DNA of 36,451 bases from Variovorax paradoxus (GCF_018614915.1 NZ_JAGGNU010000026.1:1-36451); one strand, 5' to 3'; positions 8,382-16,030 are shown, counted from the first letter of the stretch. Notes: generated by a model from the sequence alone, not told the origin. Numbers and translations are program-made.

Positions 8382-8915
8382 GTGACTAGCAAACCGTCCG
8401 AATCCCTTTCGTTCCGGCCTCTGGAAGTAGCCGACCTTCCGATGCTGCACGAGTGGCTGTGCCGCCCGCACGTGAGCCGATGGTGGCAGCCTTCGCCCTC
8501 GCGCGCCGAGGTCGAAGAGGACTTCGTGCCGATGACCAGCGACGGCAACGACACCACGCGCGGCCACATCGCCATGCTCGAAAGTCGCCCGATCGGCTTC
8601 ATCCAGTGCTATGTCGTGGCGGGTTCCGGCGGCGGCTGGTGGGAAGAGGAAGCCGACCCCGGCGCGCGCGGCATCGACCAGTTTCTCGCCAGCGCAGAAG
8701 ACCTGGGCAAAGGCCTCGGCAGCGCCATGGTGCGGGCCTTCGTCGACCGCCTGTTCCTCGATCCTCGGGTTACCAAGGTGCAGACCGATCCGTCGCCGGA
8801 CAACGGTCGCGCCATCCGCAGCTATGAGAAGGCCGGCTTCGTTGCGCGCGGCGAAGTCGAGACGCCCGATGGCCCCGCCCTGCTCATGCTGCGCGAACGC
8901 CCGGAGCAGCCATGA
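8382..8915 (+). CDS. GNAT acetyltransferase, AAC(6')-Ib-like
   Basis: 177-aa acetyl-CoA-dependent N-acetyltransferase. From recall of AAC(6')-Ib, the match is close over the centre and C-terminus: GSGGGWWEEEADPGARGIDQ (81-100), LGKGLGSAMVRA (acetyl-CoA loop, about 108-119), VTKVQTDPSP (130-139), RAIRSYEKAGF (143-153) and TPDGPALLM. This suggests an aminoglycoside 6'-N-acetyltransferase. The tryptophan pair WW87 is retained, unlike the Trp102Arg change of the -cr variant. The start is GTG at 8382, since the nearby ATG at 8366 is out of frame and closed by a stop. It overlaps the next gene by ATGA. No integron or IS features surround it, so it looks like a resident chromosomal gene. Actual drug acetylation is inferred. 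Confidence 0.8.
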   Translation: MTSKPSESLSFRPLEVADLPMLHEWLCRPHVSRWWQPSPSRAEVEEDFVPMTSDGNDTTRGHIAMLESRPIGFIQCYVVAGSGGGWWEEEADPGARGIDQFLASAEDLGKGLGSAMVRAFVDRLFLDPRVTKVQTDPSPDNGRAIRSYEKAGFVARGEVETPDGPALLMLRERPEQP

Positions 8916-9319
8916 TCCACATCCGCGACATCGATCATCTCGTCCTGCGCGTCGTCGACCTCGACCGCATGATTTGCTTCTACTGCGAGGTGCTCGGCTG
9001 CACCGTCGAGCGACGGCAGGAAGCGATCGGCCTCGTCCAGCTGCGCGCCGGCCGTGCGCTCGTCGATCTCGTTCCGGTCGACGGCGAACTGGGCCGCGCC
9101 GGCGGTGCGGCGCCCGGCAAGGAGGGCCGCAACCTCGACCATTTCTGCTTCCGCATCGAGCCTTTTGACGAAGCTGCGATCCGCCGCCATCTCGAAGCCC
9201 ACCGGGTGGAAGCCGGCCCGCTGGCGACGCGCAACGGGGCCGAGGGCGAGGGGCCGTCGATCTACATCACGGACCCGGAAGGCAACGTGATCGAACTCAA
9301 GGGACCACCCGACAATTGA
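8912..9319 (+). CDS. VOC family (glyoxalase/dioxygenase-like) protein
   Basis: 135-aa vicinal-oxygen-chelate protein. The first beta-alpha-beta-beta-beta module begins IRDIDHLVLRVVDLDRMICFY, with His10 as probable metal ligand; the second begins LDHFCFRIEPFD, and the end is IYITDPEGNVIELKG, with Glu as the last ligand. Members include glyoxalase I, fosfomycin-resistance thioltransferases and extradiol dioxygenases; this compact single-domain form cannot be assigned to one of them. The ATG at 8912 overlaps the upstream acetyltransferase stop (ATGA), so the pair is co-translated. It is followed 4 bp later by the thioesterase gene, making a tight operon. Confidence 0.85.
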   Translation: MIHIRDIDHLVLRVVDLDRMICFYCEVLGCTVERRQEAIGLVQLRAGRALVDLVPVDGELGRAGGAAPGKEGRNLDHFCFRIEPFDEAAIRRHLEAHRVEAGPLATRNGAEGEGPSIYITDPEGNVIELKGPPDN

Positions 9320-9323
9320 TGCC

Positions 9324-9743
9324 ATGCTGACCCCTGAACAACTCAACCAACGCGGCGCCGAGAACCTGCCCGGCCATCTCGGTATCGTCGTCACGCACGT
9401 GGGCGCTTCGGAATTGCGTTCCGAGCTGGCGGTGAAGAAATCACTGATGGCGCCCAACGGCTACCTGCACGCAGGCAGCGTGGTCACCTTGGCCGACACC
9501 TCCTGCGGCTACGGCTGCGTCGCCAACCTGCCAGAAGGCGCGACCGGCTTCACGACCATCGAACTCAAGTCCAACCACCTCGGCACCGCGCGCGACGGCA
9601 CCGTCGAATGCACGGCAACGGCGGCCCATCTGGGCAAGACCACGCAGGTGTGGGATGCGGTGGTCACGCATCGCGAGAGCGGCAAGACCATCGCGCTCTT
9701 CCGCTGCACGCAGATGGTTCTGTACGCCGGCAAGGGCGGCTGA
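9324..9743 (+). CDS. PaaI-type hotdog thioesterase
   Basis: 139-aa single hotdog-fold protein. The active-site helix region NGYLHAGSVVTLADTSCGYG (about residues 35-54) matches the HGG...L.D pattern of the PaaI/YbgC-like acyl-CoA thioesterases, with Asp as the general base candidate. The following strand GFTTIELKSNHLGTARDGTV and TAAHLGKTTQVWDAVVTHRE are also typical. It would hydrolyse an acyl-CoA thioester in the cytosol; the acyl group is unknown. It starts 4 bp after the VOC gene stop and ends 4 bp before the next start, so it belongs to the operon from 8382 to about 11.06 kb. Confidence 0.88.
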   Translation: MLTPEQLNQRGAENLPGHLGIVVTHVGASELRSELAVKKSLMAPNGYLHAGSVVTLADTSCGYGCVANLPEGATGFTTIELKSNHLGTARDGTVECTATAAHLGKTTQVWDAVVTHRESGKTIALFRCTQMVLYAGKGG

Positions 9744-9747
9744 AGCC

Positions 9748-10167
9748 ATGAGCCCCTCCTCGGCCCACCTGGTTTTTCACGGCGCGATCGTCCTGCTCTT
9801 CGGCCTGCTGCTGGGCGCGCCCTATGCACGGGCCATCCAGCGCGGCGACGCGGACCACATCGTCAACTCGTGGCGTGTCGCGCACCTCAGCCTGCCCATC
9901 GGCGCGACGCTGATGCTGGCGGTCGCAGCCCTGCTGCCTTCGTTCGCCGTCGGCGCGCAGCTCAAATGGGGCATCGCAGGGGCGCTCATCGTCTCCGCCT
10001 ACGGCTTCTGCGTCTCCACGCCGCTCGCCGCGATCACCGGGCAGCGCGGGCTGTCGTCCGGCGGCGTGGGTCTGGGCAGGCTGGTCTACCTCGGCAACAT
10101 GGTCGGCGCCTGGAGTTCGGTGCTCGCCGCCGCGGCGATCCTGTATGCCGCCTTCGTCTCGCTATGA
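9748..10167 (+). CDS. Four-helix membrane protein of unknown function
   Basis: 139-aa integral membrane protein with four clear hydrophobic segments (about residues 8-26, 46-66, 72-92 and 110-137). The first is followed by a charged loop AIQRGDADHIVNSWRVAHL. Its size, helix number and the WRVAHLSLPIGATLML element are faintly reminiscent of the styrene-oxide isomerase-like 4-TM proteins, but I cannot support a function. The start ATG at 9748 was chosen because it lies 4 bp after the thioesterase stop; the longer frame is a shadow. It overlaps the next gene by ATGA, showing it is part of the same operon. Confidence 0.7.
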   Translation: MSPSSAHLVFHGAIVLLFGLLLGAPYARAIQRGDADHIVNSWRVAHLSLPIGATLMLAVAALLPSFAVGAQLKWGIAGALIVSAYGFCVSTPLAAITGQRGLSSGGVGLGRLVYLGNMVGAWSSVLAAAAILYAAFVSL

Positions 10168-10595
10168 AGATCCGTTCTTTCGACCCCGCCGACGAAGACA
10201 GCGTCATCACGCTCTGGCAGGCCTGCGGCCTCACCCGGCCCTGGAACGACCCGCACCGCGACATCCAGCGCAAGCTGAGTGAGCAGCCCGAGCTCTTCCT
10301 GGTCGCGACCGAGGAAGAGCAGGTGATCGGCTCCGCGATGGTCGGCTTCGACGGCCACCGGGGTTGGGTGTACTACCTCGCGGTGTCGCCGCAGCATCGC
10401 AAACTGTCCATCGGCCGAGCGCTCATGCAGGAAGCGGAGCAGTTGCTTATCGAGCGCGGTTGCCCCAAGATCAATCTGCTGATCCGCTCGTCGAATGCGG
10501 AGGTCATCGCGTTCTATCGCAAGCTCGGGTAGACGCAGGACGACGTGGTCAGTCTCGGACGGCGACTCATTCACGACGGCCATGACACGCATTGA
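10164..10595 (+). pseudogene. ypeA: GNAT acetyltransferase, YpeA-like, interrupted by in-frame TAG
   Basis: The ORF from ATG 10164 encodes 122 residues of a YpeA-type GNAT protein (MKIRSFDPADEDSVITLWQACGL at the start, VYYLAVSPQHRKLSIGRALM as acetyl-CoA site, INLLIRSSNAEVIAFYRKLG near the end) and then meets TAG at 10530-10532. The frame stays open past the stop and continues TQDDVVSLGRRLIHD to TGA at 10593-10595. That tail is just what the family has after the alpha-4 helix (…GY..DDV.SLGKRLI.D). The TAG stands where the family has Tyr, so one base change from TAC or TAT explains it. It overlaps the stop of the membrane-protein gene (ATGA), and its original end overlaps the ridA-family start by 14 bases. 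The loss of the last strand probably inactivates it, unless the TAG is a sequencing error. Confidence 0.8.
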
Positions 10596-11064
10596 ACAAA
10601 AGCTCGAATCGATGGGCCTGGCGCTCCCGCCGCCGATGGCGATGCCGCCCGGCGTGGCGCTGCCCTTCCCCTGGGTGCGCATCGTCGGCCGTCGCGCGCT
10701 GATCTCGGGCCACGGGCCGCAGCAGGCCGACGGCACGCTCGCCAGGCCGCTCGGCAAGGTCGGCCGCGAGCTCACGCTCGAGCAAGGCTACGAGGCGGCA
10801 CGCCTCACCGCGCTGAGCATCCTCGGCAGCCTGCAGCGCGCGCTGGGCGACCTGGACCGCATCACGGCCTGGGTTCGCGTCTTCGGCATGGTCAACGCGG
10901 CGCCGGGCTTCAACCAGACGCCGGCCGTCATCAACGGCTTCTCTGACCTGATCCTCGCGCTCTTCGGGCCCGAGGTCGGCGCCCATGCGCGCAGCGCGGT
11001 CGGCATGGCCGAGCTGCCGTTCGACATCCCGGTCGAGATCGAAGCCGAGCTCGAATTCGGCTAG
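10582..11064 (+). CDS. RidA/YjgF family protein
   Basis: 160-aa member of the YjgF/YER057c/UK114 family, whose best known members deaminate reactive enamine/imine intermediates. It is of the longer subgroup with an N-terminal RIEQKLESMGLALPPP extension. The C-terminal signature ARSAVGMAELPFDIPVEIEAELEF keeps the Arg that in RidA contacts the substrate carboxylate. The body includes ISGHGPQQADG and AARLTALSILGSLQRALGDLDRI, both typical. The start at ATG 10582 lies inside the original tail of the ypeA-like gene. Truncation of that gene by TAG may therefore have weakened translational coupling to this one. The function as a general imine deaminase is by family only. Confidence 0.87.
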   Translation: MTRIEQKLESMGLALPPPMAMPPGVALPFPWVRIVGRRALISGHGPQQADGTLARPLGKVGRELTLEQGYEAARLTALSILGSLQRALGDLDRITAWVRVFGMVNAAPGFNQTPAVINGFSDLILALFGPEVGAHARSAVGMAELPFDIPVEIEAELEFG

Positions 11065-11073
11065 GAGATTTTC

Positions 11074-11469
11074 ATGAAGCACGCGTCCTGCCTTGCCGCC
11101 GCCCTGCTCCTGCTGCCGGGCAGCGTGTTCGCCCAGGCCGCGGACCCGTGCAGGACCCGCACCTCCGTGGAGATCAACCAGTGCGCGCAGCAGACGCTGG
11201 CGCGCAGGGACAAGGAGCTCGACGCGGCCTACCAGGCGCTGCTGAAAACGCTCACGCCCGAAGCCAAGGCCGACAACATCGACTACGCCGGCACCCGCAG
11301 ACTGCTGCAGCAGGCGCAGCGTTCGTGGGTGCAGTTTCGCGAGAACGACTGCAAGGCCAAGTACACGCGCAATGCGGGCGGCACCATCCGCGACATCGTC
11401 GCCCTCGGCTGCCAGATCGAGCACACCGAGCTGCGCACCAAGCAGCTCAAGGACTGGATCAAGGCCTGA
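11074..11469 (+). CDS. Secreted LprI/DUF1311 family protein
   Basis: 131-aa exported protein with a Sec signal peptide (MKHASCLAAALLLLPGSVFAQA, cleavage likely after VFA). The mature part has the LprI (lysozyme-inhibitor-like, DUF1311) pattern: DPCRTRTSVEINQCAQQTLARRDKELD, the RRLLQQAQRSWVQFRENDC core, and a late cysteine ALGCQIEHTELRTKQL. Four cysteines can make the two disulfides expected in this family. Some members are proposed lysozyme inhibitors, but most are uncharacterised periplasmic proteins. An AGGAG ribosome site precedes the ATG at 11074, 9 bp after the RidA-family stop. It ends facing the acyl-CoA synthetase gene with 7 bp between stops. Confidence 0.85.
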   Translation: MKHASCLAAALLLLPGSVFAQAADPCRTRTSVEINQCAQQTLARRDKELDAAYQALLKTLTPEAKADNIDYAGTRRLLQQAQRSWVQFRENDCKAKYTRNAGGTIRDIVALGCQIEHTELRTKQLKDWIKA

Positions 11470-11476
11470 GCCGCCC

Positions 11477-13168
11477 TCAGGCCTTGCTCTCCGCCTCCTG
11501 CAGCAGCCGCCACATCACCTTGCCGCTGCCGCTCTTGGGCAGCGCATCGACGAACTGCACCGCGCGCGGAATCTTGTAGACCGCCATGTTCTCGCGGCAC
11601 CAGTCGATGATCTCCTGCGCGGTGGTGTTCTTGTGGGTGGCGCGCAGCACCACCACGGCCTTGACCGATTCGCCGCGATAGTCGTCCTTGGTGGAGATCA
11701 CGCAGGCTTCCTGGATCGCCGGGTGGCGGAACATCAGCAGCTCGACCTCGGCCGGCCAGACCTTGAAGCCGCTGGCGTTGATCATGCGCTTGAGCCGGTC
11801 GGTCATGAAGAAGTAGCCGTCCTCGTCCATGCGCCCCATGTCGCCGGATCGGAAGAAGCGCCTGCCCTCGAACTCGACGAAGGCCGCGGCCGTCGCATCG
11901 GGCCGCTTCCAGTAGCCCTGGAACACCTCCGGGCCATGAATGATGATCTCGCCCGATTCGCCGATCGGCATTTCCTTCAGCGTGTCGGGGTCGACCACGC
12001 GTGCGTCGGTGCTCATGTAGGGAATGCCCAGGCACTGCTGCTTGGGGTTCTCGAAGGGGTTGGTGTGGGAGGGGGCCGCGGTCTCGGTGAGGCCGTAGCC
12101 CTCCTGGTACTTCAGCCCGTACTGCTCCAGCAGGCGCTGCGCCACGGCCTGCGGCATCGCCGCCCCGCCGCCGCCGATGTAGGTCAGGCTGCCGAGGTCG
12201 AAGTTGGCGAAGTTGGGACTGCCCATCAGGTCGATGACCATGGTCGGGATGTTGGTCCAGCTCGTGACCTTGCGGCGCGAGATCAGGCGCCCCGCCACCT
12301 CGCGGTCCCAGCGCGGCATGATGACCAGCGTGCCTGCGACCAGGATCGTGGTGTGCATCATGCTCACCACGCCGGTGATGTGGAACATCGGCACCACCGC
12401 CAGCACCACCGCCTCGGACGAGCCCAGGCCCCAGAGCTGGCCCGCGAAGGCGTTGTGCATCAGGCTCGAATGGTGGTGGATGCAGCCCTTGGGCAGGCCG
12501 GTGGTGCCGCTGGTGTAGGGCAGGAGCGCCATGTCGTCGGCGCCGACCACGTGCTCGGGCGGCGCATGCCCGGCGCCGAGCGCATCGGTCCAGGCCATGA
12601 CGGCGCCGTCGGCCAGCGCGGGCAGCGGGTGGCGGGCCAGCAGCCAGTCGCGCCAGACCGGCGGCGGTGCGTCGTCGCCGCTCGCATCGGCGTCGAAGGC
12701 GTCGGTGAACTGGGTGACGATCAGGTGCGCCAGCCGGTCCTTGGGCGCGAGCGCGTCGCTGGCCTTGGCGAGTTCCGCCGCCAGGTCGCCGGTGGTGATC
12801 GCGACCTTGGCATCCGGGTCGGTGATGTAGTGCTTCAGCTCCTCGGCGCGGTTCATCGGATTGACCGGCACCACGACCGCATTGGCCCGCAGGATCGCGA
12901 AATGCGCGATCACCAGCTGCGGGCAGTTCTGCATGTCGAGGACCACGCGGTCGCCGCGCTTCACCCCCAGCGCATGCAGCGTGCCGGCCAGGCGCTCGAC
13001 CTGGTCGGCGAGCTCGCGGTAGCGGGTCTCGCGGCCGAAGAAGACCATCGCCGGCTTGGCCGGGAAGCGCGCCGCGGAGGTGGCGAGGTTGTGCCACAGC
13101 GAGGTGGCGGGAACGGTGATCGAACGGGGCAGGCGCTGCGGCCAGAACTTGTAGTGCGGGCGATCCAT
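11477..13168 (-). CDS. Long-chain fatty-acid--CoA ligase (AMP-forming)
   Basis: 563-aa member of the ANL adenylating superfamily, expected to activate a fatty or aryl acid to its acyl-AMP and then to acyl-CoA. Seen are the phosphate-binding loop LLPYTSGTTGLPKG, the A5 motif YQEGYGLTETAAPS, the A7/A8 region RRFFRSGDMGRMDEDGYFFM and DRLKRMINASGFKVWP, and the A10 motif LPKSGSGKVMWR with the catalytic lysine. The sequence is full length. The start ATG at 13168 gives MDRPHYKFWPQRLP, typical of the family, and faces osmC divergently across 142 bp. Chain-length preference cannot be read from sequence. No beta-oxidation genes are adjacent. Confidence 0.9.
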   Translation of the reverse strand: MDRPHYKFWPQRLPRSITVPATSLWHNLATSAARFPAKPAMVFFGRETRYRELADQVERLAGTLHALGVKRGDRVVLDMQNCPQLVIAHFAILRANAVVVPVNPMNRAEELKHYITDPDAKVAITTGDLAAELAKASDALAPKDRLAHLIVTQFTDAFDADASGDDAPPPVWRDWLLARHPLPALADGAVMAWTDALGAGHAPPEHVVGADDMALLPYTSGTTGLPKGCIHHHSSLMHNAFAGQLWGLGSSEAVVLAVVPMFHITGVVSMMHTTILVAGTLVIMPRWDREVAGRLISRRKVTSWTNIPTMVIDLMGSPNFANFDLGSLTYIGGGGAAMPQAVAQRLLEQYGLKYQEGYGLTETAAPSHTNPFENPKQQCLGIPYMSTDARVVDPDTLKEMPIGESGEIIIHGPEVFQGYWKRPDATAAAFVEFEGRRFFRSGDMGRMDEDGYFFMTDRLKRMINASGFKVWPAEVELLMFRHPAIQEACVISTKDDYRGESVKAVVVLRATHKNTTAQEIIDWCRENMAVYKIPRAVQFVDALPKSGSGKVMWRLLQEAESKA

Positions 13169-13262
13169 ACAGTCTCCAATGAGCGCCCGAGCCTACGATG
13201 GTGCGCGCGACCCTCGCATCGGGGAAGCCCGGAGCGCGTCGCATGGGTGACTCCCGGCGCGT

Positions 13263-13281
13263 TCTGCCGTACAACGGCAGA
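13263..13281. promoter_or_regulatory. 19-bp palindrome upstream of osmC
   Basis: Perfect 8-bp arms TCTGCCGT and ACGGCAGA are separated by ACA, 29 bases before the osmC ATG and about 95 bp before the divergent acyl-CoA synthetase start. The size and symmetry fit an operator for a homodimeric repressor (MarR/OhrR- or TetR-like). It could regulate osmC, the acyl-CoA synthetase or both. Confidence 0.45.
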
Positions 13282-13310
13282 CCGTTCCATCCACCCACCG
13301 AGGAGCTCAC

Positions 13311-13751
13311 ATGCCAGCAGACAAGCACGCAAGCGTTCACTGGGAAGGCGCCGGCAAGACCGGCAAGGGCCAGATCAGCACCGAGACCGGCGCGCTGAAG
13401 GACTATCCCTACGGCTTCGCGAGCCGATTCGAGGACGACAAGCGCGGCACCAATCCGGAGGAGATCCTGGGTGCGGCGCACGCCGGCTGCCTCACGATGG
13501 CCTTCGCCTTCGCGCTCGAAGGCGCAGGCTTCAAGGCCGATTCGATCGACACCCGGGCCGCGGTGCGCCTGGCCCAGGACGGGCCCGGCTTCAAGATCGA
13601 CCGCATCCAGATGGAGCTCGAAGCCACCATCCCCGGCATCGACGAGGCCAAGTTCCAGGAACTGGCGGCCGGCGCCAAGGCCGGCTGCCCGCTCTCCAAG
13701 GCGCTCGCCAGCGTGCCTGAAATCACCTTGAAGGCGCGCTTGCGCAGCTGA
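13311..13751 (+). CDS. osmC: OsmC family peroxiredoxin
   Basis: 146-aa OsmC-type thiol peroxidase, which reduces organic hydroperoxides in the cytosol. The length matches E. coli OsmC (about 143 aa). The N-terminal peroxidatic Cys is in LGAAHAGCLTMAFAFALEGAG and the second conserved Cys in AGAKAGCPLSKALAS. The motif HWEGAGKTGKGQISTETGAL is diagnostic of the OsmC rather than Ohr subgroup. An AGGAG ribosome site precedes the ATG at 13311. It is divergent from the acyl-CoA synthetase gene, and a palindromic operator candidate lies just upstream. A lipid-peroxide detoxifying role near a fatty-acid-activating enzyme is plausible context. Confidence 0.92.
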   Translation: MPADKHASVHWEGAGKTGKGQISTETGALKDYPYGFASRFEDDKRGTNPEEILGAAHAGCLTMAFAFALEGAGFKADSIDTRAAVRLAQDGPGFKIDRIQMELEATIPGIDEAKFQELAAGAKAGCPLSKALASVPEITLKARLRS

Positions 13752-13777
13752 GCGTCCCCGATTTGGTGCACAGATCT

Positions 13778-13812
13778 TGCATACCAGCAGGCATGAAAGC
13801 TGCTGGTATGCA
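13778..13812. promoter_or_regulatory. Perfect 13-bp inverted repeat before gntR (operator candidate)
   Basis: The arms TGCATACCAGCAG (13778-13790) and CTGCTGGTATGCA (13800-13812) are exact reverse complements separated by 9 bases. The right arm ends 5 bases before the regulator's ATG. Each arm contains the GTAT/ATAC core often seen in FadR/GntR-type operators. It is well placed for autorepression of the gntR-ABC importer operon, and as RNA it would fold over the ribosome-binding region. Confidence 0.65.
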
Positions 13813-13817
13813 GGCCC

Positions 13818-14567
13818 ATGGCCATTTCCGCTCCCGAGATCAGTGCACGCATCGTTGAAGCGGTGATGGCGCAGAAGCTCGCGCCGGGCGCGCGCCTGGG
13901 CGAGCAGCAGCTCGCAATGCTCTTCGACTGCAGCCGCACCATCGTGCGGGAAGCGCTCACGCGGCTGGCGGCGCGCGGCATCGTGACCGTGAGCGCGCGC
14001 CGCGGCTGGTACGTGATCGAGCCTTCGCAGGACGAGGCGCGCGAAGCCTTCGAGGCACGCCGCGTGATCGAGTCGGGGCTGATCCGCAGCGCCGGCCCGA
14101 TCCAGAAGGACGCCCTGCGCGCACTCAAGGCACACCTGAAGCGCGAGAAGGCCGCGCTCAAGGACAGCGACATCGGCAACCGCAGCTATCTGCTGGGCGA
14201 CTTCCACGTCTGCCTGGCCGAGTGCCTGGGCAACTCGCTGCTGGCCGACACCTTGCGCGACTTCACCGCGCGCACCACGCTGATCGCGATGCTCTACCAG
14301 TCCTCGCACGATGCGGCGCAGTCCTGCGAGGACCACTTTCGCATCGTCGCGGCATTGGAGCGTGGCGACACCGCGGGCGCCGAGGCGCTGATGACCGAGC
14401 ACATCGGCACGGTGCAGTCCGCGCTGCGCGTGCAGAACCCCGCCGACCCGCTGGCCCAGCTGCGCGATGCCCTGGCGCCGCTGTCGCACGCGCCCGCCGG
14501 CGCCAAGACCAAGGCACAGCTTTTGCGTGACACCGATTCATCCACCTATCTAGGAGCCCTGCTATGA
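13818..14567 (+). CDS. GntR/FadR-subfamily transcriptional regulator
   Basis: 249-aa regulator. The N-terminal winged helix (residues 5-70) includes KLAPGARLGEQQLAMLFDCSRTIVREALTRL, the GntR signature. The C-terminal all-helical FCD effector domain (about 80-220) has the metal-site pattern D..H (GDFHVCLAECLGN), with later histidines in CEDHFRIVAAL and MTEHIGTVQ. FCD regulators usually sense organic or amino acids through a divalent metal. Its stop overlaps the ATG of the binding-protein gene (ATGA at 14564-14567), so it is co-translated with the ABC importer it presumably controls. A perfect 13-bp inverted repeat immediately upstream suggests autoregulation. The C-terminus has an Ala/Gly-rich tail of unclear role. 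Confidence 0.9.
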   Translation: MAISAPEISARIVEAVMAQKLAPGARLGEQQLAMLFDCSRTIVREALTRLAARGIVTVSARRGWYVIEPSQDEAREAFEARRVIESGLIRSAGPIQKDALRALKAHLKREKAALKDSDIGNRSYLLGDFHVCLAECLGNSLLADTLRDFTARTTLIAMLYQSSHDAAQSCEDHFRIVAALERGDTAGAEALMTEHIGTVQSALRVQNPADPLAQLRDALAPLSHAPAGAKTKAQLLRDTDSSTYLGALL

Positions 14568-15355
14568 ACTTTTCCAAACGCCACTTCGCGCTCGCCTTCG
14601 CCTCGCTCGCACTGCTGGCCACCGGCGCCGTCCACGCCCAGAGCGCGCTCGACAACGTGCTGAAGAGCAAGACGCTCAAGGTCGCGATTCCCACCGACTA
14701 CCCGCCCTACGGCTTCGTCGGCCCCGACATGGCGCCGCAGGGCCTGGACGTGGAAATGGCCAAACTGATCGCCGCCAAGCTCGGCGTCAAGGCCGAGCTG
14801 GTGCCGGTCACCAGCGCCAACCGCATCCCCTACCTGCAGACCAGGAAGGCCGACCTCGTGATCTCCACGCTGGGCAAGAACGCCGAGCGCGAGAAGGTGA
14901 TCGACTTCAGCGCCGCCTACGCGCCCTTCTTCCAGGCCGTGTATGCGGCCAAGAGCATGAGCATCAAGAGCTTCGCCGACATGGGCGGCAAGTCGGTGGC
15001 CGTGACGCGCGGCGCGATGGAAGACCAGGAGCTCGCCAAGGTGGCGCCGGCCAACGTCGACTACAAGCGCTTCGAGGACAACAACGCCACCATCGCGGCC
15101 TTTGTCGCCGGCCAGACGCAAACCATCGCCACCAGCGCCGCGGTGGCCGGCAACATGATGCAGAAGAACCCGCAGCTCGGCGCCGAGTACAAGCTGCTGC
15201 TGAAAGACAGCCCCTGCTTCGTCGGCATCGCCAAGGGCGAGGACGCGCTGAAGGCCAAGGTCAACGAGATCATCGCGGCCGCCAAGAAGGACGGCACGCT
15301 GGATGCGATGTCGAAGAAGTTTCTCGGCAAGGAAGCCGGCGATCTTCCGCTCTGA
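14564..15355 (+). CDS. Polar amino-acid ABC transporter, periplasmic binding protein
   Basis: 263-aa family 3 solute-binding protein. A Sec signal peptide ends at AVHAQS (about residue 26), giving a mature protein starting near SALDNVLKSKTLKVAIPTDYPPYGF, the usual opening of the HisJ/GlnH type. The hinge and ligand regions PQGLDVEMAKLIAAKLG and LQTRKADLVISTLGKNAEREK are well conserved, and the last helix DGTLDAMSKKFLG is typical. It would capture an amino acid or derivative and hand it to the two permeases downstream. The ATG overlaps the regulator stop. The ligand is not predictable; the carboxylate-binding Arg region is conserved. Confidence 0.9.
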   Translation: MNFSKRHFALAFASLALLATGAVHAQSALDNVLKSKTLKVAIPTDYPPYGFVGPDMAPQGLDVEMAKLIAAKLGVKAELVPVTSANRIPYLQTRKADLVISTLGKNAEREKVIDFSAAYAPFFQAVYAAKSMSIKSFADMGGKSVAVTRGAMEDQELAKVAPANVDYKRFEDNNATIAAFVAGQTQTIATSAAVAGNMMQKNPQLGAEYKLLLKDSPCFVGIAKGEDALKAKVNEIIAAAKKDGTLDAMSKKFLGKEAGDLPL

Positions 15356-15367
15356 AGCCGTAGCGCC

Positions 15368-16030
15368 ATGGGCATCGAGTTCGACTTCGGGGCCGTGCTC
15401 GGCCAATGGCCGCTGCTCGTCAGGGGCATCGTGTGGACGCTGGGCCTCACGCTCGTCGCCACGCTGATCGGCATGGTGGTGGGCATCGGCTGCGCCTGGG
15501 CCCGCGCGAGCGGGCCGGCCTGGCTGCGCTGGGTAGTGGGCAGCTACGTCGAGCTGATCCGCAACACGCCCTTCATCGTGCAGCTGTTCTTCATCTTCTT
15601 CGGCCTGCCGGCGGCGGGCTTCAAGCTTTCGCCCGAGGTCGCCTCGGTGATCGCGATGGTGATGAACCTCGGCGCCTATGCGACCGAGATCATCCGTGCC
15701 GGCATCGAGGCCACGCCGCGCGGACAGATCGAGGCCGCGGTGAGCCTGGCGCTCGACAAGGTGCAGGTATTCACACGCGTGGTGCTGCCGCCCGCGCTGA
15801 AGAAGGTGTGGCCCGCGATGGTGAGCCAGATCATCATCGTGATGCTGGGCTCGGCCGTGTGCAGCCAGATCTCGACCGAAGAGCTGAGCTATGCGGCCAA
15901 CCTGATCCAGAGCCGCAACTTCCGCGCTTTCGAGGCCTTCATCATCGCCACGGCGATCTATCTGGCGCTCTCGGTGATTGCGCGTCGGCTGCTCAACTGG
16001 GCCGGCCCGAAATTCTTCTTCGGGAAGTGA
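15368..16030 (+). CDS. Amino-acid ABC transporter permease (HisM/HisQ-like)
   Basis: 220-aa inner-membrane permease with about five transmembrane helices. It has the His/Glu/Gln/Arg permease opening GQWPLLVRGIVWTLGLTLVA, the conserved ELIRNTPFIVQLFFIFFGLP, and the EAA loop EAAVSLALDKVQVFTRVVLPPA (about residues 120-140) that docks on the ATPase. It begins 12 bp after the binding-protein gene and is followed 7 bp later by a second permease. The two would form the heterodimeric channel. There is nothing unusual in length or composition. Confidence 0.9.
   Translation: MGIEFDFGAVLGQWPLLVRGIVWTLGLTLVATLIGMVVGIGCAWARASGPAWLRWVVGSYVELIRNTPFIVQLFFIFFGLPAAGFKLSPEVASVIAMVMNLGAYATEIIRAGIEATPRGQIEAAVSLALDKVQVFTRVVLPPALKKVWPAMVSQIIIVMLGSAVCSQISTEELSYAANLIQSRNFRAFEAFIIATAIYLALSVIARRLLNWAGPKFFFGK

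Noticed and set aside
11283..14489. A 1068-codon minus-strand open frame across the acyl-CoA synthetase, osmC and gntR region
   Set aside because: It is a high-GC antisense/out-of-frame shadow: the protein is Arg/Gly/Ala-rich with no domains, while three well-recognised genes fill the same DNA in other frames.
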